The notes beneath the pieces were generated by a model, which was not told the DNA's origin, did not search any database, and worked only from the letters and a program-made list of their open reading frames with translations. From the NCBI GenBank assembly GCA_900542045.1, contig UQMI01000029.1, positions 1-43,564 on the forward strand: a stretch of DNA of 43,564 nt, written 5' to 3'. The stretch is from an uncultured Blautia sp. Its GTDB lineage: Bacteria; Bacillota; Clostridia; Lachnospirales; Lachnospiraceae. Each line of letters starts with the position of its first letter. Position 1 is the stretch's first letter. The translations under genes and the position numbers were made by a program. This document shows, one piece after another, positions 17,276 through 25,304 of the stretch.

Positions 17276-18574
17276 ATGCATTTTTCCTACACCGAACTGC
17301 TTTGGCTGCTCCTGGTCTATTCTTTTCTGGGATGGGTTATTGAAACAGCTGTCAGTGCAGTAAAAACACGCAAATTCAGCAACCGCGGATTTTCCACCGG
17401 ACCCTATTGTCTGGTCTACGGTATTACTGCCGTGATCCTCACAGTTACCATGGGTGAGCTTCTGGACAATACTCTTTTTCTGCTGATTGGCTGCGGAACC
17501 ATTTCTACTGCCGCCGAATGGTTCACCGGAAAACTTCTGGAGCGGATGAATCGTCATAAATGGTGGGATTATTCCGGCAAAAAATGGAACTTTGACGGAT
17601 ATATCTGTCTGCAGTATACGGTCTTCTGGGCAATCCTGGGCGTGATTATGCTGCGGTTCACCAATCCGGTGTTATCTCATCTGTTCCGCAGTATGCCGTC
17701 CCTGATCCGGAATATCCTGCTGGGTGTGCTCACAGCCGGTGTCCTGCTGGATATGGCTGCTTCCGTGGCCGCATCCCAGCATATCCGGAAAGACACCCAC
17801 AAGCCCGCTGCGGAAATACAGCATCCGGCCGCATGGCTGCGCAAATTTTTCCGTACCATCTTTTCCTATGTGGAAAAACGTATGGCAAAAGCTTACCCGA
17901 TCCTTCTGGAAAAGACAGAAGAGATCCGCAGGGAAGGAAAATTTGCGGAAGGCTGCGGCTTTTATAAGCTGTTCTGGCTGTTTCTCATCGGCTCCGCTCT
18001 GGGAGATGCCTTCGAAACGGTATTCTGCCGGATTACCGCAGGGGTCTGGATGAATCGCAGCAGCCTTGTCTGGGGACGCTTCAGCGTAGTATGGGGCATT
18101 GCCATGGCCGCAGCCACTGCCCTTCTGCACAAGGATATAGACAAACCCACACGCCACATTTTCCTGGTGGGTACTTTGCTGGGCGGCACTTATGAATATG
18201 TGTTAAGTGTACTCTCTGAGCTGGTATTCGGGCAGATCTTCTGGGATTACAGCCATATTCCCTTTAATCTGGGCGGCAGAATCAACCTGTTATTCTGTCT
18301 GTTCTGGGGCGTTGCCGCTGTGATCTGGATCAAAGTATTATACCCCAAATTATCTGCATTGATCGAAAAGATTCCCCGATTGCCCGGCTATCTGCTGACC
18401 TGGACCCTGGTTGTCTTCATGAGCGCCAACTGTCTGGTCTCAGGACTGGCGCTGATCCGATACAACGTCAGAGCCGGCGGTCCCGCTGCGGAAAGCGGCT
18501 GGGAACGTATGATCGACACGCATTTTGATGACGAACGAATGAAAGAGCTCTATCCCAATTCGAAATTCCGATAA
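17276..18574 (+). CDS. ABC_trans_CmpB-type membrane protein, two repeats
   Basis: A 432-residue membrane protein. The N-terminal 150 residues match the family often annotated as putative ABC transporter permease (CmpB type): LLLVYSFLGWVIETAVSAVKTRKFSNRGFSTGPYCLVYG. A second, similar unit runs from about residue 222: FWLFLIGSALGDAFETVFCRITAGVWMNRSSLVWGRFSVVWG, so the protein is an internal duplication joined by a charged linker (190-220). About ten helices. Function of the family is unclear and no ATPase gene is next to it. RBS is weak (AGGT). Start fixed by the first helix. Confidence 0.8.
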   Translation: MHFSYTELLWLLLVYSFLGWVIETAVSAVKTRKFSNRGFSTGPYCLVYGITAVILTVTMGELLDNTLFLLIGCGTISTAAEWFTGKLLERMNRHKWWDYSGKKWNFDGYICLQYTVFWAILGVIMLRFTNPVLSHLFRSMPSLIRNILLGVLTAGVLLDMAASVAASQHIRKDTHKPAAEIQHPAAWLRKFFRTIFSYVEKRMAKAYPILLEKTEEIRREGKFAEGCGFYKLFWLFLIGSALGDAFETVFCRITAGVWMNRSSLVWGRFSVVWGIAMAAATALLHKDIDKPTRHIFLVGTLLGGTYEYVLSVLSELVFGQIFWDYSHIPFNLGGRINLLFCLFWGVAAVIWIKVLYPKLSALIEKIPRLPGYLLTWTLVVFMSANCLVSGLALIRYNVRAGGPAAESGWERMIDTHFDDERMKELYPNSKFR

Positions 18575-18624
18575 TATTTCAGATACAGACCACGGAGAAC
18601 TTCGTTCCGGAAAGTATGGAATCA

Positions 18625-18654
18625 TCCCCGGTCCGCATTGCGGCAGACCGGGGA
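18625..18654. terminator. Hairpin between convergent permease and kinase genes
   Basis: Arms TCCCCGGTC and GACCGGGGA with a 12-base loop. It sits 51 bases past the permease stop and 46 bases past the kinase stop and is followed by TTCTTC on the plus strand. Likely intrinsic terminator, T-run modest. Confidence 0.6.
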
Positions 18655-18699
18655 TTCTTCATGCCAGCCGGGCAGCACATTCCGCTCGGCCTTTTCTAT

Positions 18700-19302
18700 T
18701 TATAATAATAAAATTCCCTTTAACGCTGCCACACACCCGTCGATTCCCAGCATTCCGGAATTCAGGATCAGATCGTAGCAGGTATTGTCTCGCCACTTTC
18801 TTGCTGTATTTGCCTCAAAGTAGACAGACCTCTTTTTATCAAAGCGCCGGATATTCTCTTCCGCCTGTTTCTCCGTCAGATGATATTCCTGGCAGCTGCG
18901 CTGTTTGCGAAACTCCATATCTGCTCCTATAAACACCTTCAGTACCGACTCCTTATCTCTGAGCGCAGCCGCCGCACAGTGTCCCAGAAAGACCGCCGGC
19001 CCTTCACCGGCATAGCGGCGGATACAGCGCTGTTCCGCCAGGTACAGGTTCCCTTCCCGGGAATTCAGATTCGTCTCTCCCATGGGAACCTGACTCATCA
19101 GATAGATGGAATACAAAAAACTGTTGGTCGCACGTTCCTCATATGCCTCCAGAGTTTCCGACGAAACCTGATGTTCCTTTGCCACTGTCTCCAGGATTTC
19201 TCTTCCGTAGCAGGGAATGCCGCATTCTTCGGCCAGTTTCCTGGCAATTTCCGTGCCTCCGCTTCCATATTCTCTTTCGATCGCCACATACCTGTATCTC
19301 AT
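18700..19302 (-). CDS. Cytidylate-kinase-like protein (Cytidylate_kin2)
   Basis: A 200-residue P-loop nucleotide-kinase-like protein. The P-loop region reads IEREYGSGGTEIARKLAEE, the form typical of the cytidylate-kinase-like family rather than a classical GxxGxGKT. Later landmarks: FLGHCAAAAL, VLKVFIGADMEFRKQR, RRFDKKRSVYFEANTARKWRD (lid-like basic segment) and YDLILNSG. The substrate of this family is not established. The ATG at 19302 follows GGAGGG; an ATG at 19317 lies on that site and is rejected. It lies 66 bases after lon, on the same strand, and is probably the last gene of marR-lon-kinase. Confidence 0.82.
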   Translation of the reverse strand: MRYRYVAIEREYGSGGTEIARKLAEECGIPCYGREILETVAKEHQVSSETLEAYEERATNSFLYSIYLMSQVPMGETNLNSREGNLYLAEQRCIRRYAGEGPAVFLGHCAAAALRDKESVLKVFIGADMEFRKQRSCQEYHLTEKQAEENIRRFDKKRSVYFEANTARKWRDNTCYDLILNSGMLGIDGCVAALKGILLL

Positions 19303-19368
19303 AACCTTACCCTCCATTTTGTTTTCACGCCTGATATTTTTGCCGCAGCCAGGACAGCTCTGTGTTAA

Positions 19369-21648
19369 TTAGTGTTCATTCAGGATGCCTGTAATCTCCA
19401 GAACATCCGTCACCTGCTTCACAGGAAGAATTGTCAGTTTCTCCTTCACTTCCTCTGCTACCTGAGACAGATCCCCTTTGTTTTCTTCCGGAATCAGAAC
19501 CGTTTTCACGCCTGCCCGCACGGCTGCCATCAGCTTCTCCGGCAGTCCGCCGATGGGCATCACTCTTCCCTGAAGCGAAACTTCTCCCGTCATGGCATAT
19601 TCCGAACTGACTCTGTGTCTCGTCACTAAAGAGGCCAGGGCTGTCGTCAGTGTAATACCTGCTGACGGACCGTCCTTGGGAACAGCGCCGGCCGGTACAT
19701 GGATATGCAGATCATTTTCCTCAAACAGTCCTGCTTTTTCCGGAAACAGATGTTTTACCAGGCTCACCGCAATCTGCGCTGACTCCTTCATCACATCTCC
19801 CAACTGGCCGGTGATGAGGATCTCGCCTTTCCCTTTTACAAACATGGCCTCGATAAAAAGAATATCTCCGCCCGCCTGCGTCCAGGCCAGTCCTGTAACG
19901 ATTCCCGGGTTCCTGTCACCGAATACCTGCTCGTGGTGGATCGGATTCATATCGAACAGCTGCTGCAGCTCGTCTTCCCGGATCGTAATGGGCGTCTCTT
20001 CACCCCGGACCAGCCGGACTGCCGCCGATCTGCATATGGCATCCAGCCTTTTTTTCAGTCCGCGGACACCGGCTTCCATGGTATAATCCGCAATAATCTT
20101 ATGCAGAAGCTCGTCCCCGATCTCCAGGCTGCCTTCCGGGATTCCCATGCCTTCCATTGATTTCGGAAGCAGGTGTTTCCTGGCAATCTGCATTTTCTCC
20201 AGCTCCGTATAACCGGAAAATGTGATCTCTTCCATACGGTTCAGCAGCGGCTCCGGTATGGTATCCGTGCTGTTGGCCGTACAGATAAACAGTACGTCTG
20301 ACAGATCATAGGGCACATTCATATAATGATCGGTAAATGTATGGTTCTGCTCCGGATCCAGTACCTCCAGCAATGCGCTGGACGGATCTCCGTCAAAAGC
20401 TTTTGTCAGCTTATCCACTTCATCCAGCACCATCACCGGATTGGATACGCCGCTTCTCTTCATTCCTTCCATGATCCTGCCCGGCATGGCTCCGATATAT
20501 GTTCTCCGGTGTCCCCGGATCTCTGCCTCATCCCGGATGCCTCCCAGGCTGACCCGCACATATTTTCTTCCCAGGGCCTTGGCAATGCTCTGGCCGATGC
20601 TGGTCTTTCCGGTTCCGGGAGCTCCCACAAAGAGAAGGATGGAGCCGGACTGCTTTTTGCGCAGCTTCATGCCGGCAATCTGCTGGATGATCCTGGTCTT
20701 CACCTTGTGCAGTCCGTAATGCTCTTCATCCAGGATCCGCTCGGCCTCCTTCAGGTCAATGGACTCGAAATTTTCCTTTTTCCAGGACAGGGAAGTAACA
20801 AAGTCCAGATAGTCATAAAGCATCCCATATTCATGACTGTTCTCGCCCTCCTGGCGCATACGGTTGAGAATTTTTTCCGCTTCTTTTCTTGCGGTTTCGT
20901 TCATTCCGGATTCCTGGATCTTCATTTCAAATTTCCGGATGTCCGTCATACTCTCCGGATGCAGCTTATCCAGTTCATTCTGCAGCAGGGCCATCTGCTT
21001 GCGGATCGCTTCTTCCCGGTAGAGCTTCTCATGAGACTCTGTCTGAGCCTTCTGCACATCCACACTGACCTTTGACATCTCGATAAACTCATAAACCGCA
21101 TGCCGGATCAGCTCATGACGCTCCGAAATCTTATCCGCCTCCAGAATCCGATACTTCTCTTCCCCGGTAAGATTCATCTGATAAGACAGTGCCGCCGCCA
21201 TTTCCTCCAGAGTCTTCCAGCGAACCACATAACTTCTGGCCAGAATTCCCCACTGAAATTTGCTGATATACTGCAGCAGAGCAGTCTGCACCTTCTTAAA
21301 TTCCTCCTGCTGGCTCTGTTCATCCATGTCTTCAATAGCATCCCGCACCAGATATGTCACATCGATCCTGCCCTCATTCATTTCAATGGTATCAATCTCC
21401 ACACGGGCTTCCGTCTCAATGCTGACATTTCCATCCTCATCCGTGCCGGTAATGGTCCCGGTCACACCGATCGGATAGAAATCCTCCGGTGCCAGGTTCT
21501 CCCGGTCTTTTTCCTCACGCAGGAGCAGGAACAAAACCTTCTGATCCTTTTCCGGCTTCTCCTGGGTCAGCTTATCTATATAGCCATTTTGAAAATAAAA
21601 AGTCACATCCGGCAGTACCAGCAAATTGTAAACAGGCAATAAAATCAT
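19369..21648 (-). CDS. lon: ATP-dependent protease Lon
   Basis: A 759-residue Lon protease of normal length. N-terminal substrate-binding domain (1-200), coiled-coil region (210-300), AAA+ domain with Walker A GAPGTGKT and Walker B VMVLDEVDKL, and the C-terminal protease with the catalytic Ser662 in PKDGPSAG and Lys705 in GGLPEKLMAA, 43 residues apart as in E. coli Lon. It degrades damaged and specific regulatory proteins in the cytoplasm. Its ATG overlaps the MarR stop in ATGA, so it is translationally coupled to that regulator; control of lon by a MarR repressor is inferred from this and the operator upstream. Confidence 0.96.
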   Translation of the reverse strand: MILLPVYNLLVLPDVTFYFQNGYIDKLTQEKPEKDQKVLFLLLREEKDRENLAPEDFYPIGVTGTITGTDEDGNVSIETEARVEIDTIEMNEGRIDVTYLVRDAIEDMDEQSQQEEFKKVQTALLQYISKFQWGILARSYVVRWKTLEEMAAALSYQMNLTGEEKYRILEADKISERHELIRHAVYEFIEMSKVSVDVQKAQTESHEKLYREEAIRKQMALLQNELDKLHPESMTDIRKFEMKIQESGMNETARKEAEKILNRMRQEGENSHEYGMLYDYLDFVTSLSWKKENFESIDLKEAERILDEEHYGLHKVKTRIIQQIAGMKLRKKQSGSILLFVGAPGTGKTSIGQSIAKALGRKYVRVSLGGIRDEAEIRGHRRTYIGAMPGRIMEGMKRSGVSNPVMVLDEVDKLTKAFDGDPSSALLEVLDPEQNHTFTDHYMNVPYDLSDVLFICTANSTDTIPEPLLNRMEEITFSGYTELEKMQIARKHLLPKSMEGMGIPEGSLEIGDELLHKIIADYTMEAGVRGLKKRLDAICRSAAVRLVRGEETPITIREDELQQLFDMNPIHHEQVFGDRNPGIVTGLAWTQAGGDILFIEAMFVKGKGEILITGQLGDVMKESAQIAVSLVKHLFPEKAGLFEENDLHIHVPAGAVPKDGPSAGITLTTALASLVTRHRVSSEYAMTGEVSLQGRVMPIGGLPEKLMAAVRAGVKTVLIPEENKGDLSQVAEEVKEKLTILPVKQVTDVLEITGILNEH

Positions 21649-22088
21649 TCAAACATACCTTCTTTCATCATTTCTTCCGCAGCTTTATGGATCCGTTTCA
21701 GAATCCGAAAATATTCTTCCGCGTCCTGTTCCCCAATTTTTTCAAAGATCATACAGTATCTGGCAATTGCCTGATTGTATTTCTCCATAATATGCCTTTC
21801 TCCGTCACTGGTCAGACTGACATATACTTTTCTTTTATCTGCTCTGTCATTCTCTTTGACAATATATCCCCGTTTCTCCAGCACGTTGATGATGTTGGTG
21901 GTTCTGCCGGGGGATAGCCGCAGGGTACCTGCGATCTCTCCGGAGAGTACACGATGGTCAGAGCTGTGTATACATAACAGGACACCATCTTCTCCTGAAA
22001 CAGAAATAGTTTCTTCGATCTTCAGCTTCTTCCGCAGACACAGGAAATTCATTTCACAGAATTTCTTCGCCAGCTCCTCATAATCCAT
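21645..22088 (-). CDS. MarR-family regulator in front of lon
   Basis: A 147-residue MarR-type protein. Helix-turn-helix GEIAGTLRLSPGRTTNIINVLEKRG, followed by the wing RADKRKVYVSLTSDG; C-terminal dimerisation helix. A cysteine pair lies near the N-terminus (KFCEMNFLCLRKK, about residues 10-16) and another Cys occurs in LLCIHSSDH and YCMIF, so redox or thiol sensing is possible. The ATG at 22088 lies 5 bases past AGGAGG; the longer in-frame reading crosses the promoter. It overlaps lon by 4 bases. Confidence 0.9.
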   Translation of the reverse strand: MDYEELAKKFCEMNFLCLRKKLKIEETISVSGEDGVLLCIHSSDHRVLSGEIAGTLRLSPGRTTNIINVLEKRGYIVKENDRADKRKVYVSLTSDGERHIMEKYNQAIARYCMIFEKIGEQDAEEYFRILKRIHKAAEEMMKEGMFE

Positions 22089-22111
22089 ATGGCACCTCCT
22101 TATTATTTTCC

Positions 22112-22163
22112 AGTAGAAATTTCTACTAGAAAACATTCTACGCTCTGTTCCTTTTCTTGTCAA
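22112..22163 (-). promoter_or_regulatory. marR-lon promoter and operator
   Basis: Near-consensus minus-strand promoter: TTGACA (22158-22163), 17 bases, TAGAAT (22135-22140). A perfect 16-base palindrome AGTAGAAATTTCTACT (22112-22127) sits at the expected start, and a half-related TAGAAT-N2-TTTCTA (22127-22140) covers the -10. The position predicts repression by the first gene's product. Confidence 0.8.
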
Positions 22164-22230
22164 GAAAAATCTTGAATGCACGGCTCTTGCCATTTTCCCC
22201 TGCTGTGATAAAATACAGATAGACTTTTCA

Positions 22231-22274
22231 CAGACAGGAAAGGCAGAACCTCTTTCGTTCTGCCTTTCCTGTCA
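22231..22274. repeat. Dispersed palindrome, copy C (perfect 17-base stem)
   Basis: GACAGGAAAGGCAGAAC at 22233-22249 and its exact complement at 22257-22273 around a 7-base loop. It lies between the divergent marR-lon and isomerase genes, about 30 bases before the isomerase start, where a hairpin terminator is not expected. Core and arms resemble copy B. Confidence 0.75.
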
Positions 22275-22304
22275 GATAAAACCATACAACAGGAGGCCTG
22301 CTCT

Positions 22305-23114
22305 ATGATCTATCTGTCACAGTTACTTTCGGATGAAGATCTTTATCTTCTGTCAGCCAGGTATCACACCGGCCTGGAATTGATTGATTTCAGTGTGGGA
22401 ATGAATCTGGATCTGGGAGAATCCTTTCTGCATTCCTGGGAACAGCGAAAACTGGATCTGGGAAATCCGCCGCTGACCTGTCATGGTCCTTTTCTGGACC
22501 TGAATCCTGCCAGCTACGACTCTGCCGTTCAAAATACGGCCTGTCTTCGCTTTTCTCAGGCTTACGAAGCTGCCCGAAAGCTGGGGGCAGCCAGGATCAT
22601 TTATCATACCTGCCGGATTCCCCAGACCTGTTATGTCGCAGGCTGGAGCCAGCGGCTGGCCGGCTTTTACCAGGAGTTTCTGGAACACCACACTTCCCTT
22701 CCTGTGGCAGTGGAAAATGTGTTTGATGAAAGCCCCTATCCCATTGCCGATCTGGCCTCTCACATCCATGCGTCCCATTTTTCCCTGTGTCTGGATGTGG
22801 GCCATGCCCACGCTTTTTCCACAGTTCCTGTAAAAGAATGGATCACAGTCCTGTCTCCGTGGATTACCCATCTGCATCTGCACGATAACCATGGAACCAA
22901 AGACGAACATCTGCCCATCGGAGAAGGTACTCTGCCCTGGGAAGAGATCTTTCCTCTGCTGCAGGCGCTTCCCCGCCTTGCCGGTATCACGCTGGAAAAT
23001 ACATCCGCCGAAGATTTTATTCTTTCTCTTCAGCGGCTTTCGCAATGGCAGTTCTTTCCTTCACAAGTTCCTTATACAGCTGATAAAAACTCCAGTTCAC
23101 ATTGGAATCCGTGA
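22305..23114 (+). CDS. Sugar isomerase/epimerase-like TIM-barrel protein
   Basis: A 269-residue AP-endonuclease-2/xylose-isomerase-like barrel. Metal-binding residues appear in the usual order: Glu137 in VAVENV, Asp164 and His167 in LCLDVGHAHAF, His/Asp in HLHDNHGTKDEHLPIGEG (about 191-208) and Glu231 in ITLENT. It likely isomerises or epimerises a sugar or sugar phosphate; the substrate is unknown. RBS AGGAGG 9 bases before the ATG. Its last 98 bases overlap the convergent DUF3783 gene; the conserved ITLENT lies at the overlap edge, so the C-terminal tail after about residue 238 is the overlapping part. Confidence 0.83.
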   Translation: MIYLSQLLSDEDLYLLSARYHTGLELIDFSVGMNLDLGESFLHSWEQRKLDLGNPPLTCHGPFLDLNPASYDSAVQNTACLRFSQAYEAARKLGAARIIYHTCRIPQTCYVAGWSQRLAGFYQEFLEHHTSLPVAVENVFDESPYPIADLASHIHASHFSLCLDVGHAHAFSTVPVKEWITVLSPWITHLHLHDNHGTKDEHLPIGEGTLPWEEIFPLLQALPRLAGITLENTSAEDFILSLQRLSQWQFFPSQVPYTADKNSSSHWNP

Positions 23115-23415
23115 TTATCGCTTTCAGCGCGCCAGAAGGAACTTTGGCTCTTCGCAGTCCCAGAAACAGCTGATCCATACGGCTCCCCGCAAAATCCTTC
23201 ATGACCAGCACTTCTTCCTGGATGGGGACATTTTCTGTCCCCTCCTCTTTCTTTTCAAACCCCGGTATTCCGGCCAGGTATCCGATCGTCTGCCCGATCT
23301 GATCCTGGTCGATGTTTTTGATCCGCACGCCCATCTGCACCAGCACCGCTTTAACCTGATTTTTATGTTTTGTCCCCTGGGGACAGTAATACAGCACAGT
23401 TTCTTTTGCTCTCAT
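23017..23415 (-). CDS. DUF3783-family protein
   Basis: A 132-residue soluble protein. The N-terminal part, VLYYCPQGTKHKNQVKAVLVQMGVRIKNI, and the C-terminal LKAIITDSNVNWSFYQLYKELVKERTAI match the small DUF3783 family of Clostridia, whose role is unknown. The ATG at 23415 has AGGAGG upstream. It follows the 560-residue membrane protein gene by 22 bases and is very likely co-transcribed. The 3' end runs antisense into the isomerase gene. Confidence 0.75.
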   Translation of the reverse strand: MRAKETVLYYCPQGTKHKNQVKAVLVQMGVRIKNIDQDQIGQTIGYLAGIPGFEKKEEGTENVPIQEEVLVMKDFAGSRMDQLFLGLRRAKVPSGALKAIITDSNVNWSFYQLYKELVKERTAIAKAAEEKE

Positions 23416-23437
23416 CTTATCCTCCTGTCTGCCGCTC

Positions 23438-25120
23438 CTACACCGCATCGGCCGCTTCTTCCTCCGTCACGGTCTCAGCCGGTTCCGTACTTTCCGGAAG
23501 ATTCGCTGTGTCTTCTGCCGTTTCTCCATCCAGACCGTACACGGTACAGGTAGGTTCCCCTTCCCGGTAGCGCAGCGTCACTTCATCTCCCACATCGTAG
23601 AGGATAATATTGACAAATTCCGACAGAGCCACGTCAAAGATCCTGTCCTCTCCTTCCAGCACCAGGTAATAATGGGTATTTCCATCCACCACAGCCTGTG
23701 CCATCCGCTCGATCCTGCCGGTGATCTCCAGTTCTTCCGTTTCCTCGTCTTCCAGAGCTGTCCCCGAGCTTTTCAAAAGCTGGATATAGGTTTGCTCACA
23801 GGCCTCCACCGTATCTCCGATGGCCACGTTCTGATACTTCTGGATATTGACCATGGCATATTTCTTCACCAGACCCGCATTATCCTTCAGAGCGATGAAA
23901 TACGTGGGCTCTCCCTTAATATTCAGAAGCAGAGGAAAGGTCGCCTTATAGCCCAGATTCTGCACCTGCCCTTCGGCAGATTCCATGGCTGAATACTCCT
24001 CGGCTCCCGCAATTTCATAATACTTTGTCTCCATAGTCCGCTGATTCATCAGTACAAATCCCACATTGGACCGGTCTCCGCTGACGGAAGTGACTCCTGT
24101 ATAGACCCACACATCGTCGTTCATGGCCAGATAGTTGTATCCGTCAGAAGTCTTCAGACAGCCTTTCTGACCCAGGATACTGTTGAAAAATCCGTTGATC
24201 AGCGTTCCGTGATAATCGTACAGTTCCACCAGAAGATCCGCCGGATATACCCGGTCTACCCAGGTGGGACAGTCTTCCACCTTGTAATTTACACATTCAC
24301 CGGTTACTGCGTTGCACAGCACAACCCGGCCAATGGTCTGTCCGCCGAACAGACCAATGTTGTATTTTTTCACCGGACAGATCCAGTAGGGAACTCCGTT
24401 ATCATCAATCTCAAAGCTGAGCTGATCAAAAATATATGTGGGATAGCGGAATCGCAGATGCCGGTAAATATTCCGGTTCAGATACTCCGACTCCGTATAC
24501 TTCATTCCCTGCTCCAGCTTCACCAGCTCTGTATTCTGGGTTGCCATATCAATAGTAATATACGCAGGGATCCCTTCTTTCTGATTGGTCAGCCATTTAA
24601 TGGGACTGGCATAGACCAGAGGCGTTACACGCACCGGCCGCCCTTTGTAATTGATCTGTGAATATAGACTGCTCACCTCAAACTGAGAGACCATATCCAC
24701 CATACTTCCCATCTTTCGATTTCCCAGAAGTTCTGCGGACTCTTTATCCAGAAGAGGGATCTGGTCATAGCTGATCTGCTGGATATCCTGGGCAAAATCA
24801 CCGGTCTCCGGCTCCATCAGCTGCTGGTATTTCTTTGCATTGACAATGGGCGAAGACAGTATGCTTCCCACCAGATATACAACGATCACCAGGCCCACGG
24901 CCACTATGCCGACCCGCATGACCTTGCTGGTCTTCATCTCCTCCAGGGAATGCACTCTGCGCACTCCATAAAGGAACAGAAGAATGACGATCACAGCAAT
25001 CAGAAACACCCAGAATCCGCTGGAATGAATATTGATAGCCGGAAGCGCCACATAATAATAGATTCCCGCCGCCAGCAATGCCAGGACCGCCAGCAAAATT
25101 TTTCCTCTTATCCGTCTCAT
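23438..25120 (-). CDS. Conserved membrane protein of unknown function
   Basis: A 560-residue protein not assigned to a known family. Three N-terminal helices are clear (about 8-28, 35-54 and 69-92), then a large soluble domain to the C-terminus, rich in beta-type segments and conserved-looking aromatic motifs such as YWICPVKKYNIGLFGG, VYPADLLVELYDYHG and NDDVWVYTGVTSVSGD. The tail (about 535-560) is acidic and Thr/Glu-rich. With three helices, the soluble domain would lie outside if the N-terminus is inside. The ATG at 25120 has GGAGG upstream. It heads a two-gene unit with DUF3783. Confidence 0.75.
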   Translation of the reverse strand: MRRIRGKILLAVLALLAAGIYYYVALPAINIHSSGFWVFLIAVIVILLFLYGVRRVHSLEEMKTSKVMRVGIVAVGLVIVVYLVGSILSSPIVNAKKYQQLMEPETGDFAQDIQQISYDQIPLLDKESAELLGNRKMGSMVDMVSQFEVSSLYSQINYKGRPVRVTPLVYASPIKWLTNQKEGIPAYITIDMATQNTELVKLEQGMKYTESEYLNRNIYRHLRFRYPTYIFDQLSFEIDDNGVPYWICPVKKYNIGLFGGQTIGRVVLCNAVTGECVNYKVEDCPTWVDRVYPADLLVELYDYHGTLINGFFNSILGQKGCLKTSDGYNYLAMNDDVWVYTGVTSVSGDRSNVGFVLMNQRTMETKYYEIAGAEEYSAMESAEGQVQNLGYKATFPLLLNIKGEPTYFIALKDNAGLVKKYAMVNIQKYQNVAIGDTVEACEQTYIQLLKSSGTALEDEETEELEITGRIERMAQAVVDGNTHYYLVLEGEDRIFDVALSEFVNIILYDVGDEVTLRYREGEPTCTVYGLDGETAEDTANLPESTEPAETVTEEEAADAV

Positions 25121-25152
25121 TGATTCCTCCGTTTTCTCCTGCATCCTGCAGG

Positions 25153-25200
25153 AAAAAACCGCTGCCGCCCCAGCCCCCACTGGATGCGCAACGGTTTTTT
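25153..25200 (-). terminator. Terminator behind the EF-G paralog gene
   Basis: Minus-strand hairpin with arms AAAAAACCG-TGC-type and GCA-CGGTTTTTT, one mismatch, ending in six T. It lies about 105 bases past the EF-G-like stop and ahead of the next gene on the strand. Confidence 0.7.
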
Positions 25201-25304
25201 CAGATTGATATTATGCTACACCACTCAATCTCCGGCTGTCAGACAAACTTTTTCTTCTGACAGTCCGATCTATCAGCTGTAAGGTCCGTCTGTATAACAG
25301 GATC

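Noticed and set aside
20326..21075. A 249-codon plus-strand open frame opposite lon
   Set aside because: Antisense to the Lon AAA+ domain; no domain or start signal.
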